Assembly (NCBI GenBank): GCA_013112585.1
Contig: JABFGH010000018.1
Span: 1-64,000, forward strand
Origin: Ignavibacteriota bacterium
GTDB lineage: Bacteria > Bacteroidota > Ignavibacteria > Ignavibacteriales > Melioribacteraceae
Length of the DNA: 64,000 nt
Direction of reading: 5' to 3'
The notes beneath the pieces are model-generated. The model had not been told where the DNA came from. It searched no databases and was given only the letters and a program-made list of their open reading frames with translations. Both the position numbers and the translations under genes were made by a program. Below, piece after piece: positions 26,567 to 36,195 of the stretch (the first letter of the stretch is position 1; every line of letters begins with the position of its first letter).

Positions 26567-27553
26567 ATGCTTGAAAAAATTAATCAAACAGTAAAAAATT
26601 TTGAAAGTGATATTTCCAACGGCGTAAATAAAGATAAGCTGGAAGAAATACGAGTAAAATATCTCGGCAGAAAAGGTTTGTTCACCCGGCTCTTCGAAGA
26701 ATTTAAAGTGCTGCCCAAAGATGAAAAACCGAAGGTAGGTAAGCACTTAAACGAACAGCGAACCAAATGCCAAAATAAATTTGATGAATTAATTTCTGAA
26801 TATGACCAAGTTTCAGATAGTGATGACTTTATTGATTTAACATTACCCGGCAGAAAAAAAGAATTAGGCACCAAACATATTTTAACTCAAACTTTAGAAG
26901 AGATTAAAAATGTTTTTAAGGGATTAGGATTTTCCGTTTACGAAGGACCGGAGTTAGAATCCGATTACAATAATTTTGAAATGCTTAATTTTCCCGCCGA
27001 TCATCCCGCAAGAGATATGCAGGATACTTTTTTCATCAATAATGAATTTGTTTTACGCACACATACCTCGCCTGTGCAGGTGCGACTAATGCAGAATAAA
27101 AAGCCTCCGCTGCGTGCAATTATGCCGGGCAAGGTTTACCGCAATGAGGCAATAAGTGCAAAAAGCTACTGTTTGTTTCATCAAGTTGAAGGTTTATTTG
27201 TTGATACCGATGTTACCTTTGCCGAACTTAAAGGAACACTTGTCTATTTTGCAAAACAGTTTTACGGCAATGATGTTAAGTATCGTTTCCGACCAAGTTT
27301 TTTCCCTTTTACTGAACCAAGTGCCGAGGTTGATATTTGGTGGCAGCCGAAAGGTAAGGAAGGTAAATGGCTTGAAATATTAGGCTGCGGAATGGTTGAC
27401 CCTAATGTACTTGAAAATGTTGGTATTGATTCAGAAAAATATACCGGCTACGCATTCGGAATGGGTGTAGAAAGAATTGCTATGCTTAAATACGGCATAA
27501 ATGATATTAGATTATTCTTTGATAATGATAAAAGATTTTTAGAACAATTTTAA
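26567..27553 (+). CDS. pheS: Phenylalanine-tRNA ligase alpha subunit
   Basis: A 328-residue class II synthetase subunit. An N-terminal coiled-coil (to about 85) that binds tRNA is followed by the catalytic core with GFSVYEGPELESDYNNFEML, the DTFF motif, RTHTSPVQVR (motif 2 region) and the C-terminal GFGMGVER-like motif 3 (AFGMGVERIAMLKYG). It forms an alpha2-beta2 enzyme with PheT, encoded 15 bases downstream. Confidence 0.95.
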   Translation: MLEKINQTVKNFESDISNGVNKDKLEEIRVKYLGRKGLFTRLFEEFKVLPKDEKPKVGKHLNEQRTKCQNKFDELISEYDQVSDSDDFIDLTLPGRKKELGTKHILTQTLEEIKNVFKGLGFSVYEGPELESDYNNFEMLNFPADHPARDMQDTFFINNEFVLRTHTSPVQVRLMQNKKPPLRAIMPGKVYRNEAISAKSYCLFHQVEGLFVDTDVTFAELKGTLVYFAKQFYGNDVKYRFRPSFFPFTEPSAEVDIWWQPKGKEGKWLEILGCGMVDPNVLENVGIDSEKYTGYAFGMGVERIAMLKYGINDIRLFFDNDKRFLEQF

Positions 27554-27568
27554 TTTGGGAGCTGCAAG

Positions 27569-29971
27569 TTGAAAGTTTCACTTAACTGGTTAAAAGATTA
27601 TATCAATTTAGATGACGTTTCTGTTGAAAAGATAACTGACAAACTTACAATTGCCGGACTTGAAGTTGATGACGTTGTTGACGGATCAAAAATTTATGAA
27701 AACTTTGTTATTGGCTACGTTAAGGAAAAAGATAAACATCCAAATGCCGATAAACTATCACTCTGTTTAGTGACTGACGGAACGGATGATTACAAAGTTG
27801 TATGCGGTGCTCCTAATGTTGAAGCCGGGCAAAAAGTTGTTTTCGCAAAGGTTGGTGCAGTAATTCCTAAAGGTGAATTTAAAATTACAAAAGCAAAAAT
27901 CCGCGGAGAAGAATCGGTGGGGATGATCTGCGCCGAAGATGAACTTGGACTTAGTGATGATCATTCCGGTATTATGGTACTTGATGATTCGTACAATGTT
28001 GGGGATAATTTTGCCGATGCCATGAAACTCAACGATGTAATAATTGATGTTGACTTAACTCCTAACAGAGCTGATGCAATGAGCCACATTGGTGTTGCGC
28101 GCGATTTGGCAGCAATAATGAATAAACAATTTAAGTATCCGGAAATTAAACCGGATGAAGCTGAAACTACCTCCGCACAATTAGCTTCGGTTGAAATTGA
28201 AAATAGTGTTAATTGTCCGCGCTATGTCGGAAAGGTGGTTACCGGCATTACAGTTAAGGAATCACCGGAGTGGCTGAAAAATAAATTAATAGCAATTGGT
28301 CTGCGCCCAATCAACAATGTTGTTGATGTCACAAATTTTGTAATGCATGAAATTGGTCAGCCGCTGCATGCATTTGATTTAGATAAATTAGCAGATAAAA
28401 AAATTATTGTCAAAGATGCCGGCAGTGATACCAAGTTTGTTACTCTTGATTCAAAAGAGCGAACACTGAACCCTGCCGATTTAATGATTTGCGATGGAAA
28501 GAAACAGGTTGCAATAGCAGGAGTAATGGGCGGCGAAAATTCCGAAGTGACAAATGATTCAAAAAATATTTTAATCGAGAGCGCTTACTTCAATCCTTCT
28601 GCTGTTCGTAAAACCGCAAAACTTTTAGGTTTATCTACAGATGCCTCGTACAGATTTGAAAGGGGAGTTGATTACAACAAAACTAAATGGGCGGCTAAAC
28701 GTGCGGCTCAATTAATTGCTGAACTTGCTGAAGGTACTGCCGCTAAAGGTGAAATTGACGCTTACCCAGCTCCGATTGAAAATAATAAAGTAATGTTAAG
28801 ATTTCCGAGAGTTGATAAAATATTAGGCTACAAAATTGAAAAAGCGCTGATGCTTGATATTCTAAAAAGATTAGAATTTGAAATAGTTAACGAAACAGAG
28901 AGTGACCTGGAATTACTGGTTCCTTCAACAAGACCCGATGTTTTAAGAGAAGTTGATGTGATTGAAGAAATTGCACGAATCCACGGTTACGATAATATTC
29001 CTGTAGTGGAAAAAATAACTGTCTCGCTCGATGAAAAAATTGATCAATCGAAATTTACTAATGATGTACGAGAATTATTAATTTCACTTGGTTTTAACGA
29101 GATCATAACAAACTCGCTGCTCAATACCGAAACAGCTCAAAAGTTCAGTAATCCAATTAAAGTGCTTAATCCTTCAAGTGTGGAAATGGCGTTCACTCGT
29201 CCATCACTTTTGCCGGGCATGCTGAACACAATTTCAAAAAATATTAAAGTTAAAGAAACAGATTTGCAGCTTTTTGAAATTGGACATGTTTTCAGCAAAA
29301 ATTCAGAATCGGAAATAAAAAGTTTTGATGACTTTTCAGAAACCGAGCATTTGTTAATTGCAATTACAGGCAACGCCGAAGACAAGCAATGGTACAGGGA
29401 TAATAGAAAAAGTGATATTTATGATTTAGAAGGATTTGCAAATTCAATTTTTAAAAAACTTTTTTCAAATAACGTTGTTGTAAAATCGGTAAAGCAGAAT
29501 AATGATCCAATCTTTGAATATTCATTAGTTAAAAAAGTAAAGAAAAGTATTGTAGCATCCGGTGGAAAAATAAAATCAGATTTTCTAAATGGATTTGAAA
29601 TAAAACAGGATGTATTTATTTTTGATTTTAATTTATCTCTAATGAATGAGTATATTTCCGGTAGAAATAAATTTACGGAATTACTTAAATACCCTAAAGT
29701 AATACGCGATTTTGCATTTGTTCTTGATAAAAACATCGAAGTTGACAGTGTTGAAAAATCAATTGTTAAAGGAAGCTCTAAGCTATTGAAAAATATAAAG
29801 TTATTTGATATCTTTGAAGGTGAAAGTTTAGGTGAAGGCAAAAAAAGCCTCGCTTTTCAATTAGAGTATTTTGACTATACAAGAACATTAAAAGAAGAAG
29901 AAGTAGATAAAGATTTTTGGAGTGCAATTGAAACTGTTAAAAAAACATTTAATGCTCAACTAAGGGGATAA
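27569..29971 (+). CDS. pheT: Phenylalanine-tRNA ligase beta subunit
   Basis: An 800-residue protein starting at TTG (27569), with gggag eight bases upstream and the conserved opening MKVSLNWLKDYI. The N-terminal tRNA-binding OB domain (about 40-150) is followed by B3/B4 editing (RADAMSHIGVARDLAA), B5 (about 405-480) and a C-terminal FDX-ACB domain (PKVIRDFAFVLDKN onward). Full length. The stop is two bases from the next TTG start, so the downstream small protein is likely coupled. Confidence 0.95.
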   Translation: MKVSLNWLKDYINLDDVSVEKITDKLTIAGLEVDDVVDGSKIYENFVIGYVKEKDKHPNADKLSLCLVTDGTDDYKVVCGAPNVEAGQKVVFAKVGAVIPKGEFKITKAKIRGEESVGMICAEDELGLSDDHSGIMVLDDSYNVGDNFADAMKLNDVIIDVDLTPNRADAMSHIGVARDLAAIMNKQFKYPEIKPDEAETTSAQLASVEIENSVNCPRYVGKVVTGITVKESPEWLKNKLIAIGLRPINNVVDVTNFVMHEIGQPLHAFDLDKLADKKIIVKDAGSDTKFVTLDSKERTLNPADLMICDGKKQVAIAGVMGGENSEVTNDSKNILIESAYFNPSAVRKTAKLLGLSTDASYRFERGVDYNKTKWAAKRAAQLIAELAEGTAAKGEIDAYPAPIENNKVMLRFPRVDKILGYKIEKALMLDILKRLEFEIVNETESDLELLVPSTRPDVLREVDVIEEIARIHGYDNIPVVEKITVSLDEKIDQSKFTNDVRELLISLGFNEIITNSLLNTETAQKFSNPIKVLNPSSVEMAFTRPSLLPGMLNTISKNIKVKETDLQLFEIGHVFSKNSESEIKSFDDFSETEHLLIAITGNAEDKQWYRDNRKSDIYDLEGFANSIFKKLFSNNVVVKSVKQNNDPIFEYSLVKKVKKSIVASGGKIKSDFLNGFEIKQDVFIFDFNLSLMNEYISGRNKFTELLKYPKVIRDFAFVLDKNIEVDSVEKSIVKGSSKLLKNIKLFDIFEGESLGEGKKSLAFQLEYFDYTRTLKEEEVDKDFWSAIETVKKTFNAQLRG

Positions 29972-29972
29972 A

Positions 29973-30287
29973 TTGGCAGAAAACCTAAAATATGCTTTTT
30001 TTATGGATGAAATAGTTGCACTCGAAAAAGAAGTTCATATTTTTTTGCAGAAACATGAAATGCTTAAAAAAGAGTATTCCGATTTAGAAAAGAAATTTGA
30101 AGAAAAAACTAAAGAAAACGAATTATTAAAATTAAAAAATAAGGAGTTAGACGAAAAGCTTAAAGATGTAGCTTTTCAGGGAACTAATTTATTTAACAGT
30201 GATTCTCTCGATACAGAGAACAAAGAAGAAATTAAACAGAAAATAAGTGAATTGATAAGCAAATTAGATTATCACTTACGTTCTTAA
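29973..30287 (+). CDS. Small coiled-coil protein upstream of zapA
   Basis: A 104-residue acidic protein dominated by a heptad coiled-coil between about residues 12 and 60 (charged E/K/L pattern). It starts at TTG 29973, five bases after aagggg; an internal ATG at 30003 is the alternative. Its position directly before zapA and its coiled-coil suggest a division-associated partner comparable to ZapB, but there is no recognisable family signature, so this is inference from context. Confidence 0.7.
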   Translation: MAENLKYAFFMDEIVALEKEVHIFLQKHEMLKKEYSDLEKKFEEKTKENELLKLKNKELDEKLKDVAFQGTNLFNSDSLDTENKEEIKQKISELISKLDYHLRS

Positions 30288-30318
30288 CTTTATGTTTGTA
30301 TGATGGATGTGACACACA

Positions 30319-30618
30319 ATGAGTGAAAAGAAGAAGCTAAAAGTTACAATATTTAATAAAGAGTATTCATTATTAGTTGAAAATGAAGAAGTTGCTTCAG
30401 ATTTAGCTAAATATGTTGATAAAGTAATGGATGATACACAGAAAGAGATACCTGATCAGGATTCAGAAACATTGGCAATAATAGCAGCATTAAACATAGC
30501 GTACGATCTTTTTGTGGAAAAGAATAAGTTTAAAGAATTTAGTATTCAGGCTTCCGATAGAATAAAGAAAATAAAGCTTCAAATAAATAACTCAGAATCT
30601 GTGCCCCACTCCTCATAA
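30319..30618 (+). CDS. zapA: Cell division protein ZapA
   Basis: A 99-residue protein with the ZapA layout: a small N-terminal domain (KKLKVTIFNKEYSLLV, then VASDLAKYVDKVMDD) and a C-terminal helix with ETLAIIAALNIAYDLF. ZapA crosslinks FtsZ filaments at the division site. Position between pheT and the 6S RNA plus rny is the expected neighbourhood in this group. Confidence 0.88.
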   Translation: MSEKKKLKVTIFNKEYSLLVENEEVASDLAKYVDKVMDDTQKEIPDQDSETLAIIAALNIAYDLFVEKNKFKEFSIQASDRIKKIKLQINNSESVPHSS

Positions 30619-30622
30619 TTTT

Positions 30623-30819
30623 ACCCGCTCCGTCAGTTCTAAATAATGAAGAACTAACAATATTTAGAAGGGTTATTGACTCATGGCGTGTATTACAGGC
30701 CTCAATACCGTTTACGGTACTGCAAAATTTTTGCAGCAGTGGAAGTAAAAAGCGTCAGGCAGTTTCCCACATTGTCTAAGATCAAGAGTTCTTCTTAGAT
30801 GAGACTGACGGAAGCGGTT
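30623..30819 (+). ncRNA. ssrS: 6S RNA
   Basis: About 197 bases between zapA and rny can fold into one long rod. The closing stem pairs ccgctccgtcagt (from 30626) with actgacggaagcgg (to about 30817), interrupted by a one-base bulge. The middle has paired segments flanking a large internal bulge with the tgggaa-like and gcagtttccca stretches seen in 6S RNAs. 6S RNA binds sigma-70 RNA polymerase holoenzyme in stationary phase. Exact ends are estimated from the stem. Confidence 0.72.
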
Positions 30820-30852
30820 TATATACATTGATTATTGGAGGAATTTTTGGAA

Positions 30853-32412
30853 ATGGAAATGATTTATTTATTAGCAATTGCTGTCGCCTCTTCAATTATA
30901 ATGTTTGTTTTAGGCTGGGTTGTAAATTCGCGCATTGGTAAAAATACAATTGGTAATGCAAAAGAACGTGCCCAAAATATTGTTGAAGATGCTGAAAAAG
31001 AAGCAAAGAATATTAAACGCGAAAAACTTATTGAAGTAAAAGATGAGTGGTTCAAAAAGAAACAAGAATTTGATGTTGAAACAAATAAGAGGAATCAAAG
31101 ACTTCAGCATTATGAAAAACAAGTTAAAACAAAAGAAGAAAATTTAGAAAAAAAATTGGAACTGCTTACCGGCAGGGAAAAAGAAGCAAAAAGACTTGAA
31201 CAAGATTTACAAAGTAAACACGAAAAACTTAGCAATAAAACTACAGAACTTGAAAGATTAATTGCTGAACAAAATATTAGATTAGAAAAAACAGCAGCCT
31301 TAACTGCAGATGAAGCAAAAAAAATGCTCATGGAAAACATGCTCGATAAGGCAAAGTCCGATGCATCGCAGGCAGTAAAAGAAATTAGAGATGCAGCTAA
31401 AGTTGAAGCTAAAAAAGAATCCCAAAAAATTATTATTCAAGCAATTCAAAGAACTGCCGTAGATCATTCCGTTGAATCAACAGTTTCCGTTGTTCAAATT
31501 CAAAGTGATGAAATGAAGGGCAGAATTATTGGTCGCGAAGGGAGAAACATTAGAGCCTTTGAAGCCGCTACCGGAGTTGATGTAATAGTTGACGATACAC
31601 CGGAAGCTGTTATTCTTTCCGCATTCGATCAATTTAGAAGAGAAGTTGCGAGATTGGCTTTGGAAAGATTAATTGCCGACGGCAGAATTCACCCAGCAAG
31701 AATTGAAGAAGTTGTAGAAAAAGTTAGAACCGAACTTGAAGAAGAAATTATGCAGGAAGGGGAAAACACTTTAATTAAGCTGGGCTTGCACGGTGTTAAA
31801 CCTGAATTAGTAAAACACATTGGTAAGATGAGGTACCGTTCCAGCTATGGTCAAAACTTGCTGCAGCACAGTATTGAAGTTGCAATGCTTACCAGCTTTA
31901 TGGCTACTGAGTTTGGATTTGATCCTATCCTCGCTAAAAAATCGGGCTTGATGCACGACATCGGAAAAGTTGTTGAAGGCACAGATGGACCGCATGCACT
32001 AATCGGTTACGATTTAGCAAAGAGATATAAAGAACATCCAATTGTTGTAAATGCAATCGGAAGTCACCACGAAGATATTGAAATGGAACACCCGATCTCG
32101 GCATTAGTTCAAGCGGCAGATGCTGTTAGCGGTGCGAGACCCGGCGCAAGAAGGGAACCCCTTGAAAGCTATGTTAAACGCTTAGAAAATTTAGAAACCC
32201 TCGCTAAATCTTTTGAAGGTGTTGCTAAAACTTACGCTATTCAGGCAGGAAGAGAAGTTAGAGTTGTTGTTGAACCCGATAAGGTGGATGATGTTTTTTC
32301 AGACCAGCTCGCTTTTGATATTGCACAGAAAATTCAAGAGGAAATGGAATACCCGGGACAAATTAAAGTAACGGTTATTCGTGAAGTTAGAAAAATTTCA
32401 TACGCTAAATAA
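30853..32412 (+). CDS. rny: Ribonuclease Y
   Basis: A 519-residue membrane-anchored endoribonuclease that starts mRNA decay. An N-terminal membrane helix (LLAIAVASSIIMFVLGWVV) is followed by a long coiled-coil to about residue 180, a KH domain with IIGREGRNIRAFEAATGVDV, and an HD domain with HSIEVA and LMHDIGKV. The ATG at 30853 lies ten bases after ggagga; TTG at 30847 is closer to the ideal spacing and is an alternative that adds two residues. Confidence 0.93.
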   Translation: MEMIYLLAIAVASSIIMFVLGWVVNSRIGKNTIGNAKERAQNIVEDAEKEAKNIKREKLIEVKDEWFKKKQEFDVETNKRNQRLQHYEKQVKTKEENLEKKLELLTGREKEAKRLEQDLQSKHEKLSNKTTELERLIAEQNIRLEKTAALTADEAKKMLMENMLDKAKSDASQAVKEIRDAAKVEAKKESQKIIIQAIQRTAVDHSVESTVSVVQIQSDEMKGRIIGREGRNIRAFEAATGVDVIVDDTPEAVILSAFDQFRREVARLALERLIADGRIHPARIEEVVEKVRTELEEEIMQEGENTLIKLGLHGVKPELVKHIGKMRYRSSYGQNLLQHSIEVAMLTSFMATEFGFDPILAKKSGLMHDIGKVVEGTDGPHALIGYDLAKRYKEHPIVVNAIGSHHEDIEMEHPISALVQAADAVSGARPGARREPLESYVKRLENLETLAKSFEGVAKTYAIQAGREVRVVVEPDKVDDVFSDQLAFDIAQKIQEEMEYPGQIKVTVIREVRKISYAK

Positions 32413-32434
32413 ATTTATGGTTGATGTTAAATTT

Positions 32435-32466
32435 AAACCCGATCAGTTCTCTGTTCGGGTTTTTCT
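32435..32466 (+). terminator. Rho-independent terminator
   Basis: Arms aacccga and tcgggtt with a 12-base loop, followed by ttttt. It ends the rny transcript 25 bases before coaE. Confidence 0.85.
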
Positions 32467-32490
32467 ATTTTAACCAAGCAAGAGGAATAC

Positions 32491-33096
32491 ATGAAAAAAA
32501 TTAAAGTAGGTATTACAGGCGGGATAGGCACCGGTAAAACTACAGCGGCAAATTTGTTTAAGGAAAAAGGATACCAAGTTTTTTCTGCAGATGATATTGC
32601 AAAAGAAATTATGGTTTCGGATGAAAGTGTAATAGAAAAAATTAAGACAGAGTTTGGTGAAGAATCATTTCAAGATGGTGAACTGAATAAAAAGTATCTT
32701 GCCGAAAATGTTTTTTCTGATGAAGCGAAAATTTTGCTGATAAATTCAATAGTACATCCGCCTACTCTTGAAAAGATTGAAACCGGAATGAATGAAGCAT
32801 TGATGAAGGAGGACATTGTTTTTGCCGAATCAGCATTAATCTTTGAAGCAGAATTTGAAACAATGTTCGATTATATAATTCTTGTTACTTCCACTGATGA
32901 AAATAAAATTGAACGGGTGATGAAGAGTAGAAAAATATCGCGCGAAGAAGTTATTAAAAGAATTAATAACCAGATGCCCGATGATGAAAAACGAAAGGGA
33001 AGCGATTTTGTAATTGAAAATAATTCTACTCTTGAAGATCTGAAATCGAAAGCTGAATTTATTCTATCACTAATTGAAAATATGGTTGGAGTATAA
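32491..33096 (+). CDS. coaE: Dephospho-CoA kinase
   Basis: A 201-residue P-loop kinase catalysing the last step of CoA synthesis. The opening KVGITGGIGTGKTTAANLF holds the P-loop, SADDIAKEIM the substrate aspartates, and VFAESALIFEAEFE and SRKISREEVIKRINNQMP the lid region. Length matches the family. A ribosome site (aagagga) precedes the ATG. Confidence 0.93.
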   Translation: MKKIKVGITGGIGTGKTTAANLFKEKGYQVFSADDIAKEIMVSDESVIEKIKTEFGEESFQDGELNKKYLAENVFSDEAKILLINSIVHPPTLEKIETGMNEALMKEDIVFAESALIFEAEFETMFDYIILVTSTDENKIERVMKSRKISREEVIKRINNQMPDDEKRKGSDFVIENNSTLEDLKSKAEFILSLIENMVGV

Positions 33097-33138
33097 AATA
33101 ATTAAAATCTTTTTTTAATCTATATAGAGAACAATAAT

Positions 33139-33230
33139 TGTCATTGCGAATTCCGATGTTATTTATCGGGATGAAGCAATCTCTGGTTTGAGATTACTTC
33201 GTCGTGAAAATCGTACTCCTCGTAATGACA
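33139..33230. repeat. 92-bp interspersed palindromic repeat, copy 2
   Basis: Ends in inverted repeats tgtcattgcg and cgtaatgaca (one mismatch). Inside are cgatgttatttatcggg, gaagcaatct and agattacttcgtcg. Length equals that of the copy at 23295-23386, and the two share ends and the gaagcaatct core but differ inside. Confidence 0.8.
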
Positions 33231-33254
33231 CAGGAGGTTATGCAAGCTTATTCC

Positions 33255-33289
33255 AAAAGCCCAACTTCTCAAAGAAGTTGGGCTTTTTT
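33255..33289 (+). terminator. Rho-independent terminator
   Basis: Arms aaaagcccaacttct and agaagttgggctttt are perfectly paired over 15 bp with a 3-base loop and run into six T. The stem core is nearly the same as the hairpin at 17601-17634. Confidence 0.85.
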
Positions 33290-33380
33290 CCTTTAATTAA
33301 ATGATTTAAAAGACAATAAGGTCTTCACTTGACTATTCAATTGCGAAAACATAATTTTACTTATAATAATTTTGAGGTTA

Positions 33381-34286
33381 ATGTTGAAAGCTATTAATAA
33401 TGCTATAGTCGGCTTCGTAAGAATCCTGCCTAAATCAATAGTTAAAATATTTGCAAAAAAATATGTTGCCGGAGAAAATTTAGAAGAAGCAATTAATGTT
33501 GTAAAAGTTCTAAATGCAAAAGGAATAATTGCAACAATGGACGTACTCGGTGAATCAATTCAAAATAAGGAAGAAGCGATTACCGCTAAAGATGAATACC
33601 TTGAACTGCTTGATGCTATTGAAGATCATAAACTAAATTCAAATGTTTCGATAAAGCCTACCCAGCTTGGTCTCGGCATAGATACTGAATTCTGCTATAA
33701 TCTTGTCGATGAAATTTTAACAAAAGCAAAACAGCTTAATAACTTTGTTCGTATCGATATGGAAGACTCACCCTACACGGATAAAACGATTGAGCTGTTT
33801 TTACAACTTAGAGAAAAACATGAAAATGTTGGAATTGTATTGCAGTCATACCTACGGCGTACCTTGGATGATGTAAAAATGCTGAACAAAAAAGGGGGGC
33901 ATTACCGGCTGTGTAAAGGCATTTATGTTGAACCGGAGGAAATTGCATTTAAAGGAAAGCAGGAAGTAAGAGATAATTTTATGGCATCATTAAAGTTAAT
34001 GTTTGAAGATGGAAACTATGTTGGCATTGCTACGCATGATAAATATTTGATCGATGAATCATACAAGCTGATAGAAGAGATGAAAATACCTAACGAAAAA
34101 TTTGAGTTCCAAATGCTGTATGGTGTTACCGAGCATTTAAGGGATAGAATTAATAAGGATGGCTACAAGATAAGGGTTTACATTCCTTTCGGTGAGCACT
34201 GGTATGCTTATTCTATTCGCCGACTTCAGGAAAATCCCGCGATGGCTTGGCATATAACTAAAAGTATTTTCTCATTCAGAAAATGA
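33381..34286 (+). CDS. Proline dehydrogenase
   Basis: A 301-residue monofunctional PRODH, an FAD enzyme oxidising proline to pyrroline-5-carboxylate. It shows the beta-alpha barrel motifs: NVSIKPTQLGLG, FVRIDMEDSPYTD, GIVLQSYLRRTLDD, YRLCKGIYVEP, and the C-terminal RVYIPFGEHWYAYSIRRLQENP. No aldehyde dehydrogenase domain is attached. The ATG at 33381 is used; TTG at 33384 gives better spacing from gagg. It overlaps tsaD by 4 bp. Confidence 0.9.
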   Translation: MLKAINNAIVGFVRILPKSIVKIFAKKYVAGENLEEAINVVKVLNAKGIIATMDVLGESIQNKEEAITAKDEYLELLDAIEDHKLNSNVSIKPTQLGLGIDTEFCYNLVDEILTKAKQLNNFVRIDMEDSPYTDKTIELFLQLREKHENVGIVLQSYLRRTLDDVKMLNKKGGHYRLCKGIYVEPEEIAFKGKQEVRDNFMASLKLMFEDGNYVGIATHDKYLIDESYKLIEEMKIPNEKFEFQMLYGVTEHLRDRINKDGYKIRVYIPFGEHWYAYSIRRLQENPAMAWHITKSIFSFRK

Positions 34287-35305
34287 ACACACTCGGAATA
34301 GAAACGTCCTGCGATGAAACTTCAATAGCAATTATTTCAGATGGTGAATTGAGGGCAAACTTAATATCATCACAAGATTTTCATGCAAAGTACGGAGGCG
34401 TTGTACCTGAACTTTCGAGCAGAGCTCACTTGCAGATTATTCAGCCGCTGCTAAGACAGGCATTAGATAAATCCAAAATTAAACTTGAAGAAATTGATTT
34501 GATCTGTTCAACCGCGGGACCCGGATTAATTGGCGCCTTGCTTGTTGGGCTTAGTTTCGGTAAAAGTTTATCCTATTCACTCAACAAACCTTTCGTTCCG
34601 GTTAATCACATTGAAGGTCATATTTATTCGGGATTTTTAATGAATGAAAAACCGGAATACCCTTACCTCTGTTTAGTTGTATCCGGCGGGCATACATTAT
34701 TGCTGATAGTAAAAAGTGAAACTGAAATTATTAAGCTCGGCTCTACGATTGATGATGCTGTGGGTGAGGCGTTTGATAAAGTTGCAAAGATGATGGGACT
34801 CCCATATCCCGGCGGACCAAGCATTCAATCAGCGGCTGAAAAAGGAAATGATGAGAGTATCAAATTTCCAATTGCACGATTAAAAACTGAGTTTGATTTT
34901 TCATTCAGCGGATTAAAAACTTCTGTGCTCAGGTATCTTCAAAAGAATTACGGAATGGAATTAAAAATTAAGGAAGCTGACATCCCAAATATTGCAGCAT
35001 CATTCCAGAAGACTGTTGTAGAATCGTTGAAAAAAAATGTTGAAAAGGCATTAGACAAGTATGAAGTCAAAACACTTTCGTTAGTCGGCGGAGTTGCCGC
35101 GAATAAAGCAATTAGAAATATGTTTGATCAAACCGCGAAAAAGTACAATAAAAAAATCGTGATACCCGATAACGAATTTTGCGGTGATAACGCGGCGATG
35201 ATAGCTGCAAGGGGAGAAATGCTGCATAATGCCGGAATGAAATTTTCTTTAGAGAGCAATGCGTTTGCTAGATTAAAGGTGGATCATTTTACGGAAATAC
35301 TTTAA
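34283..35305 (+). CDS. tsaD: tRNA threonylcarbamoyladenosine transferase TsaD
   Basis: A 340-residue ASKHA-fold protein that transfers the threonylcarbamoyl group to A37 of ANN-decoding tRNAs with TsaB and TsaE. Seen are the opening LGIETSCDETS, the metal-binding NHIEGHIYSG, VVSGGHT, and the C-terminal LVGGVAANKAIRN and DNAAMIAARGE. Length matches the family. Coupled by overlap to proline dehydrogenase. Confidence 0.95.
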   Translation: MNTLGIETSCDETSIAIISDGELRANLISSQDFHAKYGGVVPELSSRAHLQIIQPLLRQALDKSKIKLEEIDLICSTAGPGLIGALLVGLSFGKSLSYSLNKPFVPVNHIEGHIYSGFLMNEKPEYPYLCLVVSGGHTLLLIVKSETEIIKLGSTIDDAVGEAFDKVAKMMGLPYPGGPSIQSAAEKGNDESIKFPIARLKTEFDFSFSGLKTSVLRYLQKNYGMELKIKEADIPNIAASFQKTVVESLKKNVEKALDKYEVKTLSLVGGVAANKAIRNMFDQTAKKYNKKIVIPDNEFCGDNAAMIAARGEMLHNAGMKFSLESNAFARLKVDHFTEIL

Positions 35306-35445
35306 TTTCTTGAATCATTAACATAATGGTCAATTAATTATGAATTGCTCTTGGAAGAAAAATAAATTACATTTTTAGAAAAGAAGGCACGTAATTTATA
35401 AATAGGCGAAGGCAGAAATTGTTCTTAAATAAAAATGGGGTAAAT

Positions 35446-36195
35446 ATGAATATCATTAAATATTGTATGTTTCTTCTGATATTTTATTCATGTCAGAATA
35501 ATTTAGAAGTTGAACCATTAAAATATTCTCAAGATGATTTAGTCCCGCTAAATGATTCCACCAAAGAACTCTACTATTACGATGCAGCAATGATTGAATT
35601 ATTTAATGTTATGAGTGACTCAATCACCAGGTATGAAGTTGTAAAACTTGATGCTGAGAAAATTAATTTATACTACAACGATTTAGTCTATATCTATAAC
35701 AATAGCTATAGATTAGGTAATACTTTCTTTGAGAATATTCAAAAGATTCATTCTTATGGGCATCGCACTCTTTATTCAATTCACGTTGCTGTTGATACCA
35801 ATAAAACTTGGGCTTTTAACTGGTTAAATGGAATATCGCAAACCGGAGTTTCCAGTGTCGATTCGTTAATTGAAAATTATAAACTTGAACCGATCCATAT
35901 TTTCACATCCCAAAATACAATCTGGTACCAGTTATTATCAAAAGACCCGATAAATTATTTTGCCTTAGTTGAAAAATTCAAGACGACCACAGAGTTTTTG
36001 CATATCGATCCTAATGTGATGATAGGTGGAGGAAGTGTAATATCACTCGAAAAACAAAATGATAGAAAATATTATACTTATAGCTACGGTTGGGGTGACT
36101 GTCCTTCGGGATGTTTGAATTATCACTACTGGAAAATTTTTCTAAAAGGTACAAATATTAATTTGATTGATGAATGGGGAGATCCACTATTATAA
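35446..36195 (+). CDS. Lipoprotein of unknown function
   Basis: A 249-residue protein with a lipoprotein signal, MNIIKYCMFLLIFYSC with the cysteine at about residue 16. The ATG at 35446 follows gggg by five bases and is preferred over an upstream TTG because the signal peptide then starts properly. The mature part contains aromatic-rich segments and a late WGDCPSGCLNYHYW stretch with two cysteines. No family recognised. It is the last gene before a repeat-bearing gap. Confidence 0.65.
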   Translation: MNIIKYCMFLLIFYSCQNNLEVEPLKYSQDDLVPLNDSTKELYYYDAAMIELFNVMSDSITRYEVVKLDAEKINLYYNDLVYIYNNSYRLGNTFFENIQKIHSYGHRTLYSIHVAVDTNKTWAFNWLNGISQTGVSSVDSLIENYKLEPIHIFTSQNTIWYQLLSKDPINYFALVEKFKTTTEFLHIDPNVMIGGGSVISLEKQNDRKYYTYSYGWGDCPSGCLNYHYWKIFLKGTNINLIDEWGDPLL

